64,000 nucleotides of DNA from Gimesia fumaroli (lineage in GTDB: Bacteria; Planctomycetota; Planctomycetia; Planctomycetales; Planctomycetaceae), in assembly GCF_007754425.1 (NCBI RefSeq), contig NZ_CP037452.1:2517164-2581163 (forward strand), read 5' to 3'. Made by a program: the position numbers and the translations under genes. The notes under the pieces were generated by a model. The model worked only from the letters and a program-made list of their open reading frames with translations, did no database searches and was not told the origin of the DNA. Below are positions 53,444-62,631 of the stretch, in pieces. Position 1 is the first letter of the stretch; each line of letters begins with the position of its first letter.

Positions 53444-55690
53444 ATGAATACATTGCCTAATGCTGCTGCACCACGTCTGTTCTTTCGTCGTTTCCTTCCT
53501 GTTGTCATCATAGCACTCCTCAGTAGTCGTGCTGTGTTGGCAGAAGAGGCAAAGGCTCCTGTCAGCTTTGTAAACGATGTGATTCCGGTACTGACCAAAG
53601 CGGGATGTAACATGGGGGTCTGCCACGCCAAAGCGGGCGGGGGGCAGAACGGTTTTCAGCTTTCCCTGCTGGGCTTTGAGACGCTGGAAGATTATGACAG
53701 TCTGGTCAAAGAGGGGCATGGCCGACGGCTTTTTCCTTCTGCACCGACGAAAAGTCTACTGCTTACGAAAGCATCGGGAGAGACGCCTCATGGCGGGGGA
53801 AACCGACTTCCTCGGGGATCAGAAGGTTACGAAGTAATCCGCAGATGGATTGAGGAAGGATCGACCTATTCCACCGGCAACGAGCCGACACTGGAATCGG
53901 TCGAAGTTCAGCCAGAGCGCGGTCTGGTTCAGATGGGAGAAGAGAAGCACCTCAAAGCGATTGCCAAATATTCGGATGGCAGCGTACGAGATATTACTCG
54001 TCTGGCGCTATTCGAATCGAACATCAAAAACATGGCCGACGTCTCTGAAGAGGGGGTGGTGAAAGTTCACGACATCCCGGGCAAGGTTGCCGTGATGGTA
54101 CGTTATCAGGGCAAGATTGCCGTCTTTACCGCTGCGATTCCCCTGGGAGCACCCATTCAAAGCGTGCCTGCCGAAAAGAATTTTATTGATCAACATGTGT
54201 TTGCGAATCTGAAAGAGCTGGGGATTCCGCCATCACCGGTCTGTGATGACGCGACTTTCCTGCGTCGGGTAACGCTTGATATCTGCGGGCGGTTTCCAAC
54301 CCAGCAGGAGACTGAAGCGTTTCTGACAAGTACTGACCCCAAAAAACGGGATCAGGTGGTGGAGACACTGTTACGCAGTCCGAACTATGCCGACTACTTC
54401 GCTTCGAAGTGGGCTCCCGTCTTAAAGAATCGCCGTGATGCAGCCAGCGATATCACTTCGAACTTTGCCTTTCATGCCTGGATTCGGGACAGTCTGCTGG
54501 CCAATGTACCTTACGATCAACTGGTGCGTGAGCTGCTTGGTGCGACGGGAACCGTCGTCGCGAATCCACCGGTTGCCTGGTATAAGCGGGTCAAAGATCC
54601 TAAAGAGCAGCTGGAAGACATTGCGCAGCTGTTTCTGGGAGTGCGGATGCAGTGTGCCCAGTGTCATCATCATCCGTTCGAACGCTGGAGCCAAGACGAT
54701 TATTACAGTTTCGCCGCCTTCTTTTCTCAGATTGGCCGCAAGCCAACGGGCATTCGGGGGGAAGACCTGATTTTTCACCAGCGTGGCGTGGCTCAGTCAA
54801 AAAATGTCAAAACAGGAGAGATGTTGAAGCCGGTCGCATTGGGAGATGACGTTGGTGCGATTTCTCCTGATGAAGACCCGCGGCTGCGTCTGGGGAACTG
54901 GATGAGTTCCAAAGACAACCCGTTTTTCGCCAAGGCACTGGTCAACCGTTACTGGAAACACTTTTTCAAACGGGCTCTGATTGAACCGGAAGATGATATT
55001 CGTGATACCAACCCCCCTTCCAACCCGGAATTGATGGCGGCTCTGGAAGAACACTTTATCAGCTCGGGTTACGATTTAAAAAAATTGATCAAAGCCATTA
55101 CGCAGTCAAATACCTATCAGTTGAGTTCGATGCCAAACGAGTATAATCTGCTCGATCGCCAGAATTATTCGCGTTTTTATCCCCGCAGATTACAGGCAGA
55201 AGTCTTACTCGATTCGATTGATCAGTTGACCGGATCGATGACTACGTTTGCCAACCTGCCTCCAGGCACACGGGCGATCGCTTTGCCGGATAACAGCTAT
55301 ACGAAGTCATCGGCGTTCCTGAAAGTCTTCGGGCGTCCTAACAGTGCCAGTGTTTGCGAGTGTGAGCGGATTCAGTCTTCCAGCCTCGCTCAGAGCCTGC
55401 ATTTGATTAATTCCAATGAGGTCAAATCGAAACTGGCGAACGGTAGCGGTCGTGCTGCTCAGTTAGCCAAATCAGATAAGACGATTGAGGAAAAAATCAA
55501 CGAATTATACTTCACCGCGTTTGCTCGTAAGCCAAAACCGGACGAAATGAAAATCGCACTGGAATACCTGACCCAACCAGAGCCTGATGCGAAAGCCAAG
55601 GCGGGTCAAAAGAAAAAGCCGACAAACAAAGACTATCAGGATTTGATCTGGGCTTTGATGAATACCAAGGAATTCCTGTTTAACCACTAA
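53444..55690 (+). CDS. DUF1549/DUF1553 protein with Big-2-like domain
   Basis: 748 aa from ATG 53444, followed by a signal peptide (RFLPVVIIALLSSRAVLAEE). A cytochrome-like CNMGVCHAKAGGGQNGFQLS comes first. A Big-2-like Ig domain follows (YSDGSVRDITRLALFESNI), then DUF1549 with the haem motif MQCAQCHHHPFERWSQDDYY and DUF1553 (FAKALVNRYWKHFFKRALI). The C-terminus has the usual EFLF. It is the first gene of a three-gene unit with the PPC-like and DUF1501 genes. An extracytoplasmic role is likely; the function is unknown. Confidence 0.88.
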   Translation: MNTLPNAAAPRLFFRRFLPVVIIALLSSRAVLAEEAKAPVSFVNDVIPVLTKAGCNMGVCHAKAGGGQNGFQLSLLGFETLEDYDSLVKEGHGRRLFPSAPTKSLLLTKASGETPHGGGNRLPRGSEGYEVIRRWIEEGSTYSTGNEPTLESVEVQPERGLVQMGEEKHLKAIAKYSDGSVRDITRLALFESNIKNMADVSEEGVVKVHDIPGKVAVMVRYQGKIAVFTAAIPLGAPIQSVPAEKNFIDQHVFANLKELGIPPSPVCDDATFLRRVTLDICGRFPTQQETEAFLTSTDPKKRDQVVETLLRSPNYADYFASKWAPVLKNRRDAASDITSNFAFHAWIRDSLLANVPYDQLVRELLGATGTVVANPPVAWYKRVKDPKEQLEDIAQLFLGVRMQCAQCHHHPFERWSQDDYYSFAAFFSQIGRKPTGIRGEDLIFHQRGVAQSKNVKTGEMLKPVALGDDVGAISPDEDPRLRLGNWMSSKDNPFFAKALVNRYWKHFFKRALIEPEDDIRDTNPPSNPELMAALEEHFISSGYDLKKLIKAITQSNTYQLSSMPNEYNLLDRQNYSRFYPRRLQAEVLLDSIDQLTGSMTTFANLPPGTRAIALPDNSYTKSSAFLKVFGRPNSASVCECERIQSSSLAQSLHLINSNEVKSKLANGSGRAAQLAKSDKTIEEKINELYFTAFARKPKPDEMKIALEYLTQPEPDAKAKAGQKKKPTNKDYQDLIWALMNTKEFLFNH

Positions 55691-55781
55691 ACTGATTATG
55701 AGCGTTTGTCCCTGAACACAGGGCGCGATACTTACTTTCACAAAACACATTTAAAACTTATTGACCAGAGGCCTCAAATCT

Positions 55782-58052
55782 ATGAGACATCTTCGACTGC
55801 AATCCTCTCTCGCTGTGGGATTCTTTATTCTCGCATGCTGTCTAGGTTCATCGACGGCGCTGGCACAGCTGGTCTGTCTGCCTGCTCCACGATTGCTAAC
55901 CACGATGCCGATGGGAGGGCAGGTTGGTACCAGCTTTGATGTGAAAATCACCGGAGAAAATATTGAACCCGGCGACGAGCTCCGTTTTTCGAATCCTGCG
56001 ATCACCGCGAAACCCAAACTGGGAAAAGATGGCGCGCCGGTGGCTGGTCAATATGTAGTTAGCATTGCGAAAGATTGCTCGCCGGGAATTCATGAAGCGC
56101 GCGTGATGACGCGACTCGGCATTTCTTCCTCTCGTGCGTTTAATGTGGGGGTGCTTCCCGAAGCGACTCAGGCCAAGGCGAATACGACGCTTGAGACAGC
56201 GATGAAGCTGGATTTGAATTCCATCTGCAATGCCGTGATGACGAAGCAGAAGGTGGATTTCTATACGTTTGAAGCTAACCAAGGCCAGCGCATTATCGTG
56301 GACTGTGCCGCGAAGGGCATCGATTCCAAACTGAATCCCGTAGTGATCATTGCGGATGAGCAGGGCATGGACCTGCAGGTTGAACGCCGTGGCGGCATGC
56401 TCGATTTTGAAGTTCCCCAAACAGGCAAGTATGTAATAAAGCTGCACGGGCTGACCTATGACGGCGGTCCGCATCACTTTTATCGGCTGGCGCTGAAAAA
56501 AGCAGCCAACGATGAAGTCGTCGCGCGCATGCCTTCGATTCAAAAGGTAAGCGCCTTTTCCTGGCCTCCCGTTGGACTGACAGATAAATCAATCAAACCG
56601 GAAACAGAACCCAATAACCAGCATGCACAGGCACAGAAAATAACGCTGCCTTGTGATATCACGGGAAGTTTCTTTCCGGCTGCAGATGTCGATACTTTCG
56701 AATTTACCGCAAAGAAAGGGGACGTCTGGTGGGTTGAAGTGGCATCCGAGCGACTGGGGCGTCCCACCGATCCCTCGATTGTTGTGCAACATGTCAGCGG
56801 AAAGCCAGGCAGTGAAACCATCACCGATCTGGTCGAACTGAGTGATATTCCGAGTCCCGTGAAAGTTTCCAGCAACGGTTACTCGTATGATGGCCCTCCC
56901 TACAATGCGGGCTCATCGGATATTCTGGGCAAAGTAGTGATTAAACAGGACGGTCTGCATCGGCTTCAGCTGCGAGATCTGTTTGGTGGTACTCGAAATG
57001 ATCCCAAAAATATTTACCGTCTGGTGATTCGTAAAGCAGCCCCTGATTTTGCACTGGTCGGTTGGGCCTTGCATATGAATCTGCGAAACGGGGACCGTAA
57101 TGCATTGTCGAAACCAATTGCACTACGTGCGGGTGCGACGATGCCCATTGAAGTGGTTGTGGTTCGCCGCGACGGATTTGATGGTGAGATTGAATTGTTT
57201 ATGGATAATTTACCCAACGGTGTGACAGCAACTGGGCTCAAGATTCCCAAAGGCAAGTCGCGCGGGATCATGGTGGTGAGTGCCGAAGGAAGTGCCCCCC
57301 GCGGTTTGACCAGCGCCCAGTTTTTTGGGCGGGCTACAATCGATGGTAAAGAAGTCACCCGTACTTGCCGAATGGCTTCGATGCAATGGCCGGTCAAAAA
57401 TGCCTGGAGTGAAGTTCCCAGCCCGCGTTTGATGGCCGATGTCCCTGTTTCCGTCAGCAATTCTGAACTGGCACCGATCACGATCTCACCTGCCGAAAAG
57501 AAGGTCTGGGAAGTGACCGCAGGGGAAAAACTGACGCTGCCGCTGACGCATGAACGTCGTAGTGAATTTTCCGGTGCCAATATTACCTTGAAGACGTATG
57601 GTGCTGGATTCGAGAAAGTGCCTGCTTTCGATGCACCTTTGACGGCTGATCAATCGCAGGCAGTTCTCGATCTGGCGGCTTTGAAAACACCGCCCGGCGA
57701 ATACAAGATCGCCTTTTACGGGTATGCCGTTGTGAAGTACCAGGAAAATCTGGAAGCCGTTGCCGAAGCGAAAACCGCGCTGATGCAGGCAAAACAGGAT
57801 GCAGAAGCACTCGCAGCAGAAGCGAAAAAACTGGCGGAAATTGTCAAGTCAGCGCCGGATGCACAGCGTCCGAGTGCGGAAACTGCTGCCAAAGCGGCTG
57901 CTGAAAAAGCAAAAATGGCTCAGGCAAGTATTGCAAACGCCGATAAACAATTAAAGAACGCCACTGCTAAAGCCAAGCCCAAAGACATCGTTGATATTAT
58001 TGTTTCCACGCCCGTTACCATTCGTGTGAATCCAGCTAAGAAGGCGAAATAG
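55782..58052 (+). CDS. PPC-like (bacterial pre-peptidase C-terminal) secreted protein
   Basis: 756 aa from ATG 55782 with a signal peptide (SLAVGFFILACCLGSSTALA-Q). It contains two beta-sandwich regions of the PPC type; the second is marked by KPETEPNNQHAQAQKITLPC and FPAADVDTFEFTAKKGDVWW (about residues 276-320). Several Ig-like segments follow. The C-terminal 100 residues form an alanine/lysine-rich coiled coil (KTALMQAKQDAEALAAEAKK). There is no peptidase domain. Such proteins regularly sit between DUF1549 and DUF1501 genes in planctomycetes, suggesting a surface complex. Confidence 0.82.
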   Translation: MRHLRLQSSLAVGFFILACCLGSSTALAQLVCLPAPRLLTTMPMGGQVGTSFDVKITGENIEPGDELRFSNPAITAKPKLGKDGAPVAGQYVVSIAKDCSPGIHEARVMTRLGISSSRAFNVGVLPEATQAKANTTLETAMKLDLNSICNAVMTKQKVDFYTFEANQGQRIIVDCAAKGIDSKLNPVVIIADEQGMDLQVERRGGMLDFEVPQTGKYVIKLHGLTYDGGPHHFYRLALKKAANDEVVARMPSIQKVSAFSWPPVGLTDKSIKPETEPNNQHAQAQKITLPCDITGSFFPAADVDTFEFTAKKGDVWWVEVASERLGRPTDPSIVVQHVSGKPGSETITDLVELSDIPSPVKVSSNGYSYDGPPYNAGSSDILGKVVIKQDGLHRLQLRDLFGGTRNDPKNIYRLVIRKAAPDFALVGWALHMNLRNGDRNALSKPIALRAGATMPIEVVVVRRDGFDGEIELFMDNLPNGVTATGLKIPKGKSRGIMVVSAEGSAPRGLTSAQFFGRATIDGKEVTRTCRMASMQWPVKNAWSEVPSPRLMADVPVSVSNSELAPITISPAEKKVWEVTAGEKLTLPLTHERRSEFSGANITLKTYGAGFEKVPAFDAPLTADQSQAVLDLAALKTPPGEYKIAFYGYAVVKYQENLEAVAEAKTALMQAKQDAEALAAEAKKLAEIVKSAPDAQRPSAETAAKAAAEKAKMAQASIANADKQLKNATAKAKPKDIVDIIVSTPVTIRVNPAKKAK

Positions 58053-58054
58053 AG

Positions 58055-59476
58055 ATGACAGATTCGTTTAACGCTTCATCGATCACTCCCTGTCCCGGTC
58101 CAGAGAGCCGGCGTGGGTTCCTGAAAATGGGCCTGGCGGGATTTGCGTCGCTGACTCTTCCCGGGATTATGCGATTGCAGGCGGCCAGTCCTGTGCAGAA
58201 CAAGAAGAAAAAGGCCGTCATCATGGTCTGGCAGCCGGGTGGTTGTTCGCACATTGATACGTACGATCCCAAGCCGAGTGCCCCCAGTGAATATAGTGGC
58301 CCATTCGGGACCATTCCTACCAGTGTGCCCGGTATGAACTTTACCGAGCTTTTGCCGATGCAGGCAAAGATTGCCGATAAATTTACGGTTTTGCGATCGA
58401 TGCGTCACGGTAGTCCCGGTCACCCTGCAGGGACTTTGCGAATGCTGACGGGTGACCCTGATACCCGCGATAAGGAAATTCCCAAGTATCCTGACTGGAT
58501 GTCAGTCACGAACTATTTGCGTGCCCAGGCAGGCCCTCGCAAGAATCCTCTGCCACCCTACGTGGGAGTGAATTTTTCATCACAGCGTGTTGGCCCCGCT
58601 TATCTGGGGGATGCCTATGGGCCGTTTACTGTTTCCGGTGATCCCAACAAACCGAATTTTGTCGTGCCTAACATCGGATTGTCGAATGCGGCGGAAGTCA
58701 AGCAATTGGATCGCCGCGCAACCCTGCGCCAAAAGCTCGATACCCTCGAACGGTATTTCGATCAGGCAGGGGAACTGCAGGCGCTGGATGAGTTTGAAAC
58801 TCAGGCGATGACACTGTTGACGAACCCTAAAACTAAAGATGCCTTCGATCTGACCCAGGAAGATGACCGAACTCGCGATCGTTACGGCCGAAATACCTGG
58901 GGGCAGCAATTGTTGATGGCACGCCGTCTGATAGAAGCGGGCGTAGATGTGCTCTCGACCAGTCTGAGTGGTCCGTTATGTGGTCGTGTGAATAACTGGG
59001 ACGATCACGCCGTGAATCATCACGTGTTTGACGCGTTGCGATTCCGTTCTCATGCCTACGATCAGGCAGTGTCTGCTCTGATTGAAGACATTTATGAACG
59101 TGGTCTGGATGAACGCGTGTTGGTGGTGGTGACCGGCGAATTCGGTCGTACTCCGAAAATTAACTATCAACCAAGTACCGGGGCCGGAAATGCAAGTGCT
59201 CCCGCTGGGACCAAGCAGCCTGGCCGCGATCACTGGGCACGGGCCTTTTCCAATATCTGGGCTGGTGGCGGTATTGAAACCGGGCGGTTCATTGGCGCGA
59301 CAGACAAGTTCGGCGAAGATTCGATCGAGCGGATCTGCGGTGCCGGCGATTTCCTGGCGACGATCTATCATCACTTAGGCATTGATTCTGCCAATGTGTT
59401 GATCGAGGATTTCAACGGGCGTCCCACGCCAATCATTGCGGACCAGGGGAAGCCGATTCCCGAACTGATTGGCTAA
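58055..59476 (+). CDS. DUF1501 Tat-exported protein
   Basis: 473 aa, two bases after the previous stop. The signal is twin-arginine type (SRRGFLKMGLAGFASLTLPG). DUF1501 landmarks are IMVWQPGGCSHIDTYDPKPS, LRSMRHGSPGHPAG, VVTGEFGRTPKINY and GRDHWARAFSNIWAGGGI. These last two match the metal-site region of the alkaline-phosphatase fold (GEFGRTP, RDHW). It is paralogous to the gene at 38345 but more canonical in these motifs. End of the three-gene operon. Confidence 0.9.
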   Translation: MTDSFNASSITPCPGPESRRGFLKMGLAGFASLTLPGIMRLQAASPVQNKKKKAVIMVWQPGGCSHIDTYDPKPSAPSEYSGPFGTIPTSVPGMNFTELLPMQAKIADKFTVLRSMRHGSPGHPAGTLRMLTGDPDTRDKEIPKYPDWMSVTNYLRAQAGPRKNPLPPYVGVNFSSQRVGPAYLGDAYGPFTVSGDPNKPNFVVPNIGLSNAAEVKQLDRRATLRQKLDTLERYFDQAGELQALDEFETQAMTLLTNPKTKDAFDLTQEDDRTRDRYGRNTWGQQLLMARRLIEAGVDVLSTSLSGPLCGRVNNWDDHAVNHHVFDALRFRSHAYDQAVSALIEDIYERGLDERVLVVVTGEFGRTPKINYQPSTGAGNASAPAGTKQPGRDHWARAFSNIWAGGGIETGRFIGATDKFGEDSIERICGAGDFLATIYHHLGIDSANVLIEDFNGRPTPIIADQGKPIPELIG

Positions 59477-59593
59477 CTCGCGAACTGGCAACAAAGGCGT
59501 CGAGAACGCCGCTGCTGTGGATTATTGTGGGCGGATGTTTCGTTCCTGCCTCACGACGCGCCTTTTGCTTTCCATACAGATTGGGTGTTTCGC

Positions 59594-61066
59594 TTAGCTT
59601 TTCTTGTTTTTCGCGGAACTCGCACGACGTTTCCGCTTCCGTTTTGCTTTGAGGGCCTGGTCTGGATCTTCGTCGGAACGAAAAGAGCGATAGAGCCCGA
59701 CCGGAAACCGGAGAATCCGAAACGGGGTGACTCCCACCAGTTGTACCACGACTTGGGCGGTCCAGTGGGATTCCGGTTCGCGAACGGTGCGAGCAAGCAC
59801 GGCGGCGACCAGTCGCATCAGCAGGCTGATTGTGAATAAAATATGAAAATTGTTGAAATCGAAGCCCAGGAGCGGGAAGTTCCATCCGGAGCTGAGGACC
59901 AGGAATACACCGGCTGCGATGGAAGTGAGCCCGCCTACCATGCCAGCGACGGCTGTGCCGGCGGCGATAAACATGGTCCGGTTTTCCGCTGGTGAATTTT
60001 TCAGCATAAAGCCGTTATTAGCAATCGCAATTCCCGCATTCAGTAGAGAGTCAAGGATGAAAACAGGGACCATAATCCAGAAAGCAATGGTGGGGTCTCG
60101 GGGTAATAATAACAGGCCGAGCATATTGGTCGATTTGAATGCCGTACACAGAATCAGCATCGGCCGATTCCCGAAGTGCTCTGCCATGGAGCCCAGTCGT
60201 TTGGATAAGAGAGCGCCCCCAATCCAGGAACAGGTCCAGAGTAAGAGCAGGCGAAAGACATCCATGCCGATATAATCGAGCAGATAATAACTGATAAACG
60301 GGGCACCCAGCATGGCAGCAAAATGCCAAAAGCAGGTGAATGAAATAAATGAACGGAAATTCTTGTCGTAAAATGGTGTTAAGAGAACTTCTTTCAGTTT
60401 GGGGTCTTTGACTTTGGTGACGAGTGGCTCGTCTACTTTGAGAAAGATGAGGATGTCGATCAAGCCGAACACTCCACCCAGACAGATCAAAACAGCGAAG
60501 CCCTGCTGGATATTTAAGCCGCTTTCTGCCAGAAAAAAGGCTCCCCCTAAAAGGGAAAGGGCACCGCTCCAGTACATCCATAGCTGGCGAATGCCCCAAT
60601 AACGGTTCAGCCCTTGATGCGGCAGGTAATCTCCCATCCAGGACAGCCACAAAGGCGTGGTAAAATGGATCAGGGCATGATTAATGGCCGTCAGGAAAAT
60701 CAGCCCCCAAAGCAGAGTCAGACTGGATAGTTCAGGAAACAGCCAGGGGCCAACGGCCACCGGGATCAGGACCAGTCTTTGAACGATACAGAATGAGAAC
60801 CAGACCCAGCGGCGATGTTGCAGGTGATTGGCGAGTACCGCCGCCACAAACTGCATGAACAGCATCAGCGTAGGTAAGGCACCAAGAATACCGATGTGCA
60901 AGCCGGTGGCACCGAGGGAGCGCGCGAATTCAATCGTCGCGGGGGACAACGTCAACTGCGTGTAAATCATCGCGAGGCAACCAGCCACGATAATGGCCCG
61001 TTGCGCCGTTTTTAGAGACCACACGAAACATCTATCCTTGAATATCTGGTTTAGGTTGGGATACAC
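59594..61066 (-). CDS. Major facilitator superfamily transporter
   Basis: 490 aa with about 12 hydrophobic segments and a basic C-terminal tail (LKAKRKRKRRASSAKNKKS). The N-terminal half contains LGILGALPTLMLFMQFV-like sequence and the second half LLSKRLGSMAEHFGNRPMLI, resembling the MFS loop motif between helices. I cannot assign a substrate. It converges with the DUF1501 gene after 117 bases and diverges from the anion-transporter gene across a 329-base region. Confidence 0.82.
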   Translation of the reverse strand: MYPNLNQIFKDRCFVWSLKTAQRAIIVAGCLAMIYTQLTLSPATIEFARSLGATGLHIGILGALPTLMLFMQFVAAVLANHLQHRRWVWFSFCIVQRLVLIPVAVGPWLFPELSSLTLLWGLIFLTAINHALIHFTTPLWLSWMGDYLPHQGLNRYWGIRQLWMYWSGALSLLGGAFFLAESGLNIQQGFAVLICLGGVFGLIDILIFLKVDEPLVTKVKDPKLKEVLLTPFYDKNFRSFISFTCFWHFAAMLGAPFISYYLLDYIGMDVFRLLLLWTCSWIGGALLSKRLGSMAEHFGNRPMLILCTAFKSTNMLGLLLLPRDPTIAFWIMVPVFILDSLLNAGIAIANNGFMLKNSPAENRTMFIAAGTAVAGMVGGLTSIAAGVFLVLSSGWNFPLLGFDFNNFHILFTISLLMRLVAAVLARTVREPESHWTAQVVVQLVGVTPFRILRFPVGLYRSFRSDEDPDQALKAKRKRKRRASSAKNKKS

Positions 61067-61395
61067 ATTCCAATTGTATTTGCAACGAAATCCTGGGTTC
61101 TTTGAGCCGGCAGGGTTGTGGTCACTTGGAATGCTGTCGATTCAGCCAAAAGGGGGACGCAATTCCGGGCGCTATTGCGTTGATCGGTGTCTCTTTGCAG
61201 GCGGACAGGAGCGAATCATAGCAACTGTGATTCTATCGTGCGACTGCGAAAACCGGGCACTTTTCAATTTTTAATGAGTGTATAGAAAATTATGCTGCGA
61301 AGCCGCTGGAGAGCGTAAAAAAACCAGCTTGACCGTTGTTTTTTGATTTTTCTATAATCCGCCTTCGCTTTCTCACACTTCACCCAGGATGGGTA
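61067..61395. other. Intergenic stretch between divergent transporter genes
   Basis: 329 bases. The right end contains the promoter at 61329-61358. The rest shows no ORF with a ribosome site and no clear repeat. It should also contain the promoter of the MFS gene on the minus strand, which I could not pick out. Confidence 0.5.
61329..61358 (+). promoter_or_regulatory. Sigma-70-type promoter of the ArsB/SLC13-type transporter gene
   Basis: TTGACC (61329-61334) and a perfect TATAAT (61353-61358) are separated by 18 bases and lie 37 bases upstream of the ATG at 61396. This is the best promoter match in the window. Confidence 0.6.
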
Positions 61396-62610
61396 ATGAG
61401 CACCTTTGTCATTGTTGTCTATATCGTCGTCTATCTGAGTATGCTGCTGGGCGGAATTCCCGGGCTAAAAGTCGATCGGACCGGTGCTGCTCTTTTGGGA
61501 GCGATCCTGCTACTGGCTGGTGGAAGTCTCAGTGAGAAGCAGGCACTGAATGCCATCGATGTTCCCACGCTGGCGCTGCTGTTCGGGCTGATGGTGGTTT
61601 CCGCTCAATTTAGTCTGGGGGGATTCTATACTCTGATCACGCGACGTGTAGTGATGTGCGAAATGGCGCCTGGGACGCTGTTGGGAGTTGTGATCGCAGT
61701 CTCAGCAGTCTTAAGTGCGATGTTGACGAATGATGTGGTCTGTCTGGCTGTGGCGCCATTACTCTCCCGGATGTGTCTCAGCAAGCAGTTGAATCCGGTT
61801 CCCTTTCTGATTGCACTCGCCTGTGCGTCAAATATTGGCAGCGCGACCACATTGATCGGGAATCCGCAGAATATTCTGATCGGGGAATCGCTCAAGCTTT
61901 CGTTTAATCACTATTTTCTGATCGCAGTCCCACCCTGTCTGTTGGGACTACTGGTTGTCTGGGCTGTGATCAGGCACTTGTATCAGGGGCAGTGGTTGAT
62001 TGAAGCAAAAGAAATTCTTGACGACACGGAGACGCGCTTTGATCGCTGGCAGACGGGGAAAGGTGTACTGATTCTGGTCGTATTGATCGGGTGTTTCGTC
62101 TTTGCGCCCTGGCCGCGCGAACTGCTGGCACTGGGGGCGGCGGGGATTCTGTTAATGAGTCGAAAATTTTATACCCGTAAGGTCATGGGACTGGTGGACT
62201 GGCCGCTCTTGGTGCTGTTTATCAGTCTGTTTATGATCAATGAGTCGTTTGAGTTGACCGGCGGTTTGAAATGGCTGGTTTCCCAGACGGAAGCCGCGGG
62301 CATTTCACTCGATCAGCCGTCTCACTTGTTTGTAACGACGGCGATTCTGAGCAACCTGGTTTCTAACGTGCCGGCGATCATGTTGCTCTTGCAGATCGTA
62401 CCGGGTGCCGAAGTAGGGCCTTTGCTTGCTTTGGGCAGTACGCTCGCGGGGAATCTGATCATTGTCGGTAGCGTCGCGAATATTATCGTGGTGGAAGCGG
62501 CACGGCAGGACGGCGTCGAGATCAGCTTTAAAACTCACGCGCGGGTCGGGATTCCGGTGACACTTCTCACCTTATGCATCGCAGCGTGCTGGCTTTGGCT
62601 GGTAATGTAG
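61396..62610 (+). CDS. ArsB/NhaD/SLC13-type anion or ion transporter
   Basis: 404 aa from ATG 61396, which has AGGA upstream; the open frame starting at 61336 runs through the promoter. About 10-11 membrane helices. Two re-entrant-loop-like halves: LTNDVVCLAVAPLLSRM and ASNIGSATTLIGNPQNILIG in the first, SNLVSNVPAIMLLLQIV and AGNLIIVGSVANIIVVEAA in the second. This is typical of the ion transporter superfamily, which includes ArsB arsenite and SLC13 carboxylate carriers. There are no arsenic genes nearby, so the substrate is open. Confidence 0.85.
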   Translation: MSTFVIVVYIVVYLSMLLGGIPGLKVDRTGAALLGAILLLAGGSLSEKQALNAIDVPTLALLFGLMVVSAQFSLGGFYTLITRRVVMCEMAPGTLLGVVIAVSAVLSAMLTNDVVCLAVAPLLSRMCLSKQLNPVPFLIALACASNIGSATTLIGNPQNILIGESLKLSFNHYFLIAVPPCLLGLLVVWAVIRHLYQGQWLIEAKEILDDTETRFDRWQTGKGVLILVVLIGCFVFAPWPRELLALGAAGILLMSRKFYTRKVMGLVDWPLLVLFISLFMINESFELTGGLKWLVSQTEAAGISLDQPSHLFVTTAILSNLVSNVPAIMLLLQIVPGAEVGPLLALGSTLAGNLIIVGSVANIIVVEAARQDGVEISFKTHARVGIPVTLLTLCIAACWLWLVM

Positions 62611-62631
62611 TCAGTGTGATCGTACTTAAAT

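Noticed and set aside
61396..62610. Arsenite exporter arsB
   Set aside because: Only general ion-transporter-superfamily motifs are visible and there are no ars genes nearby.
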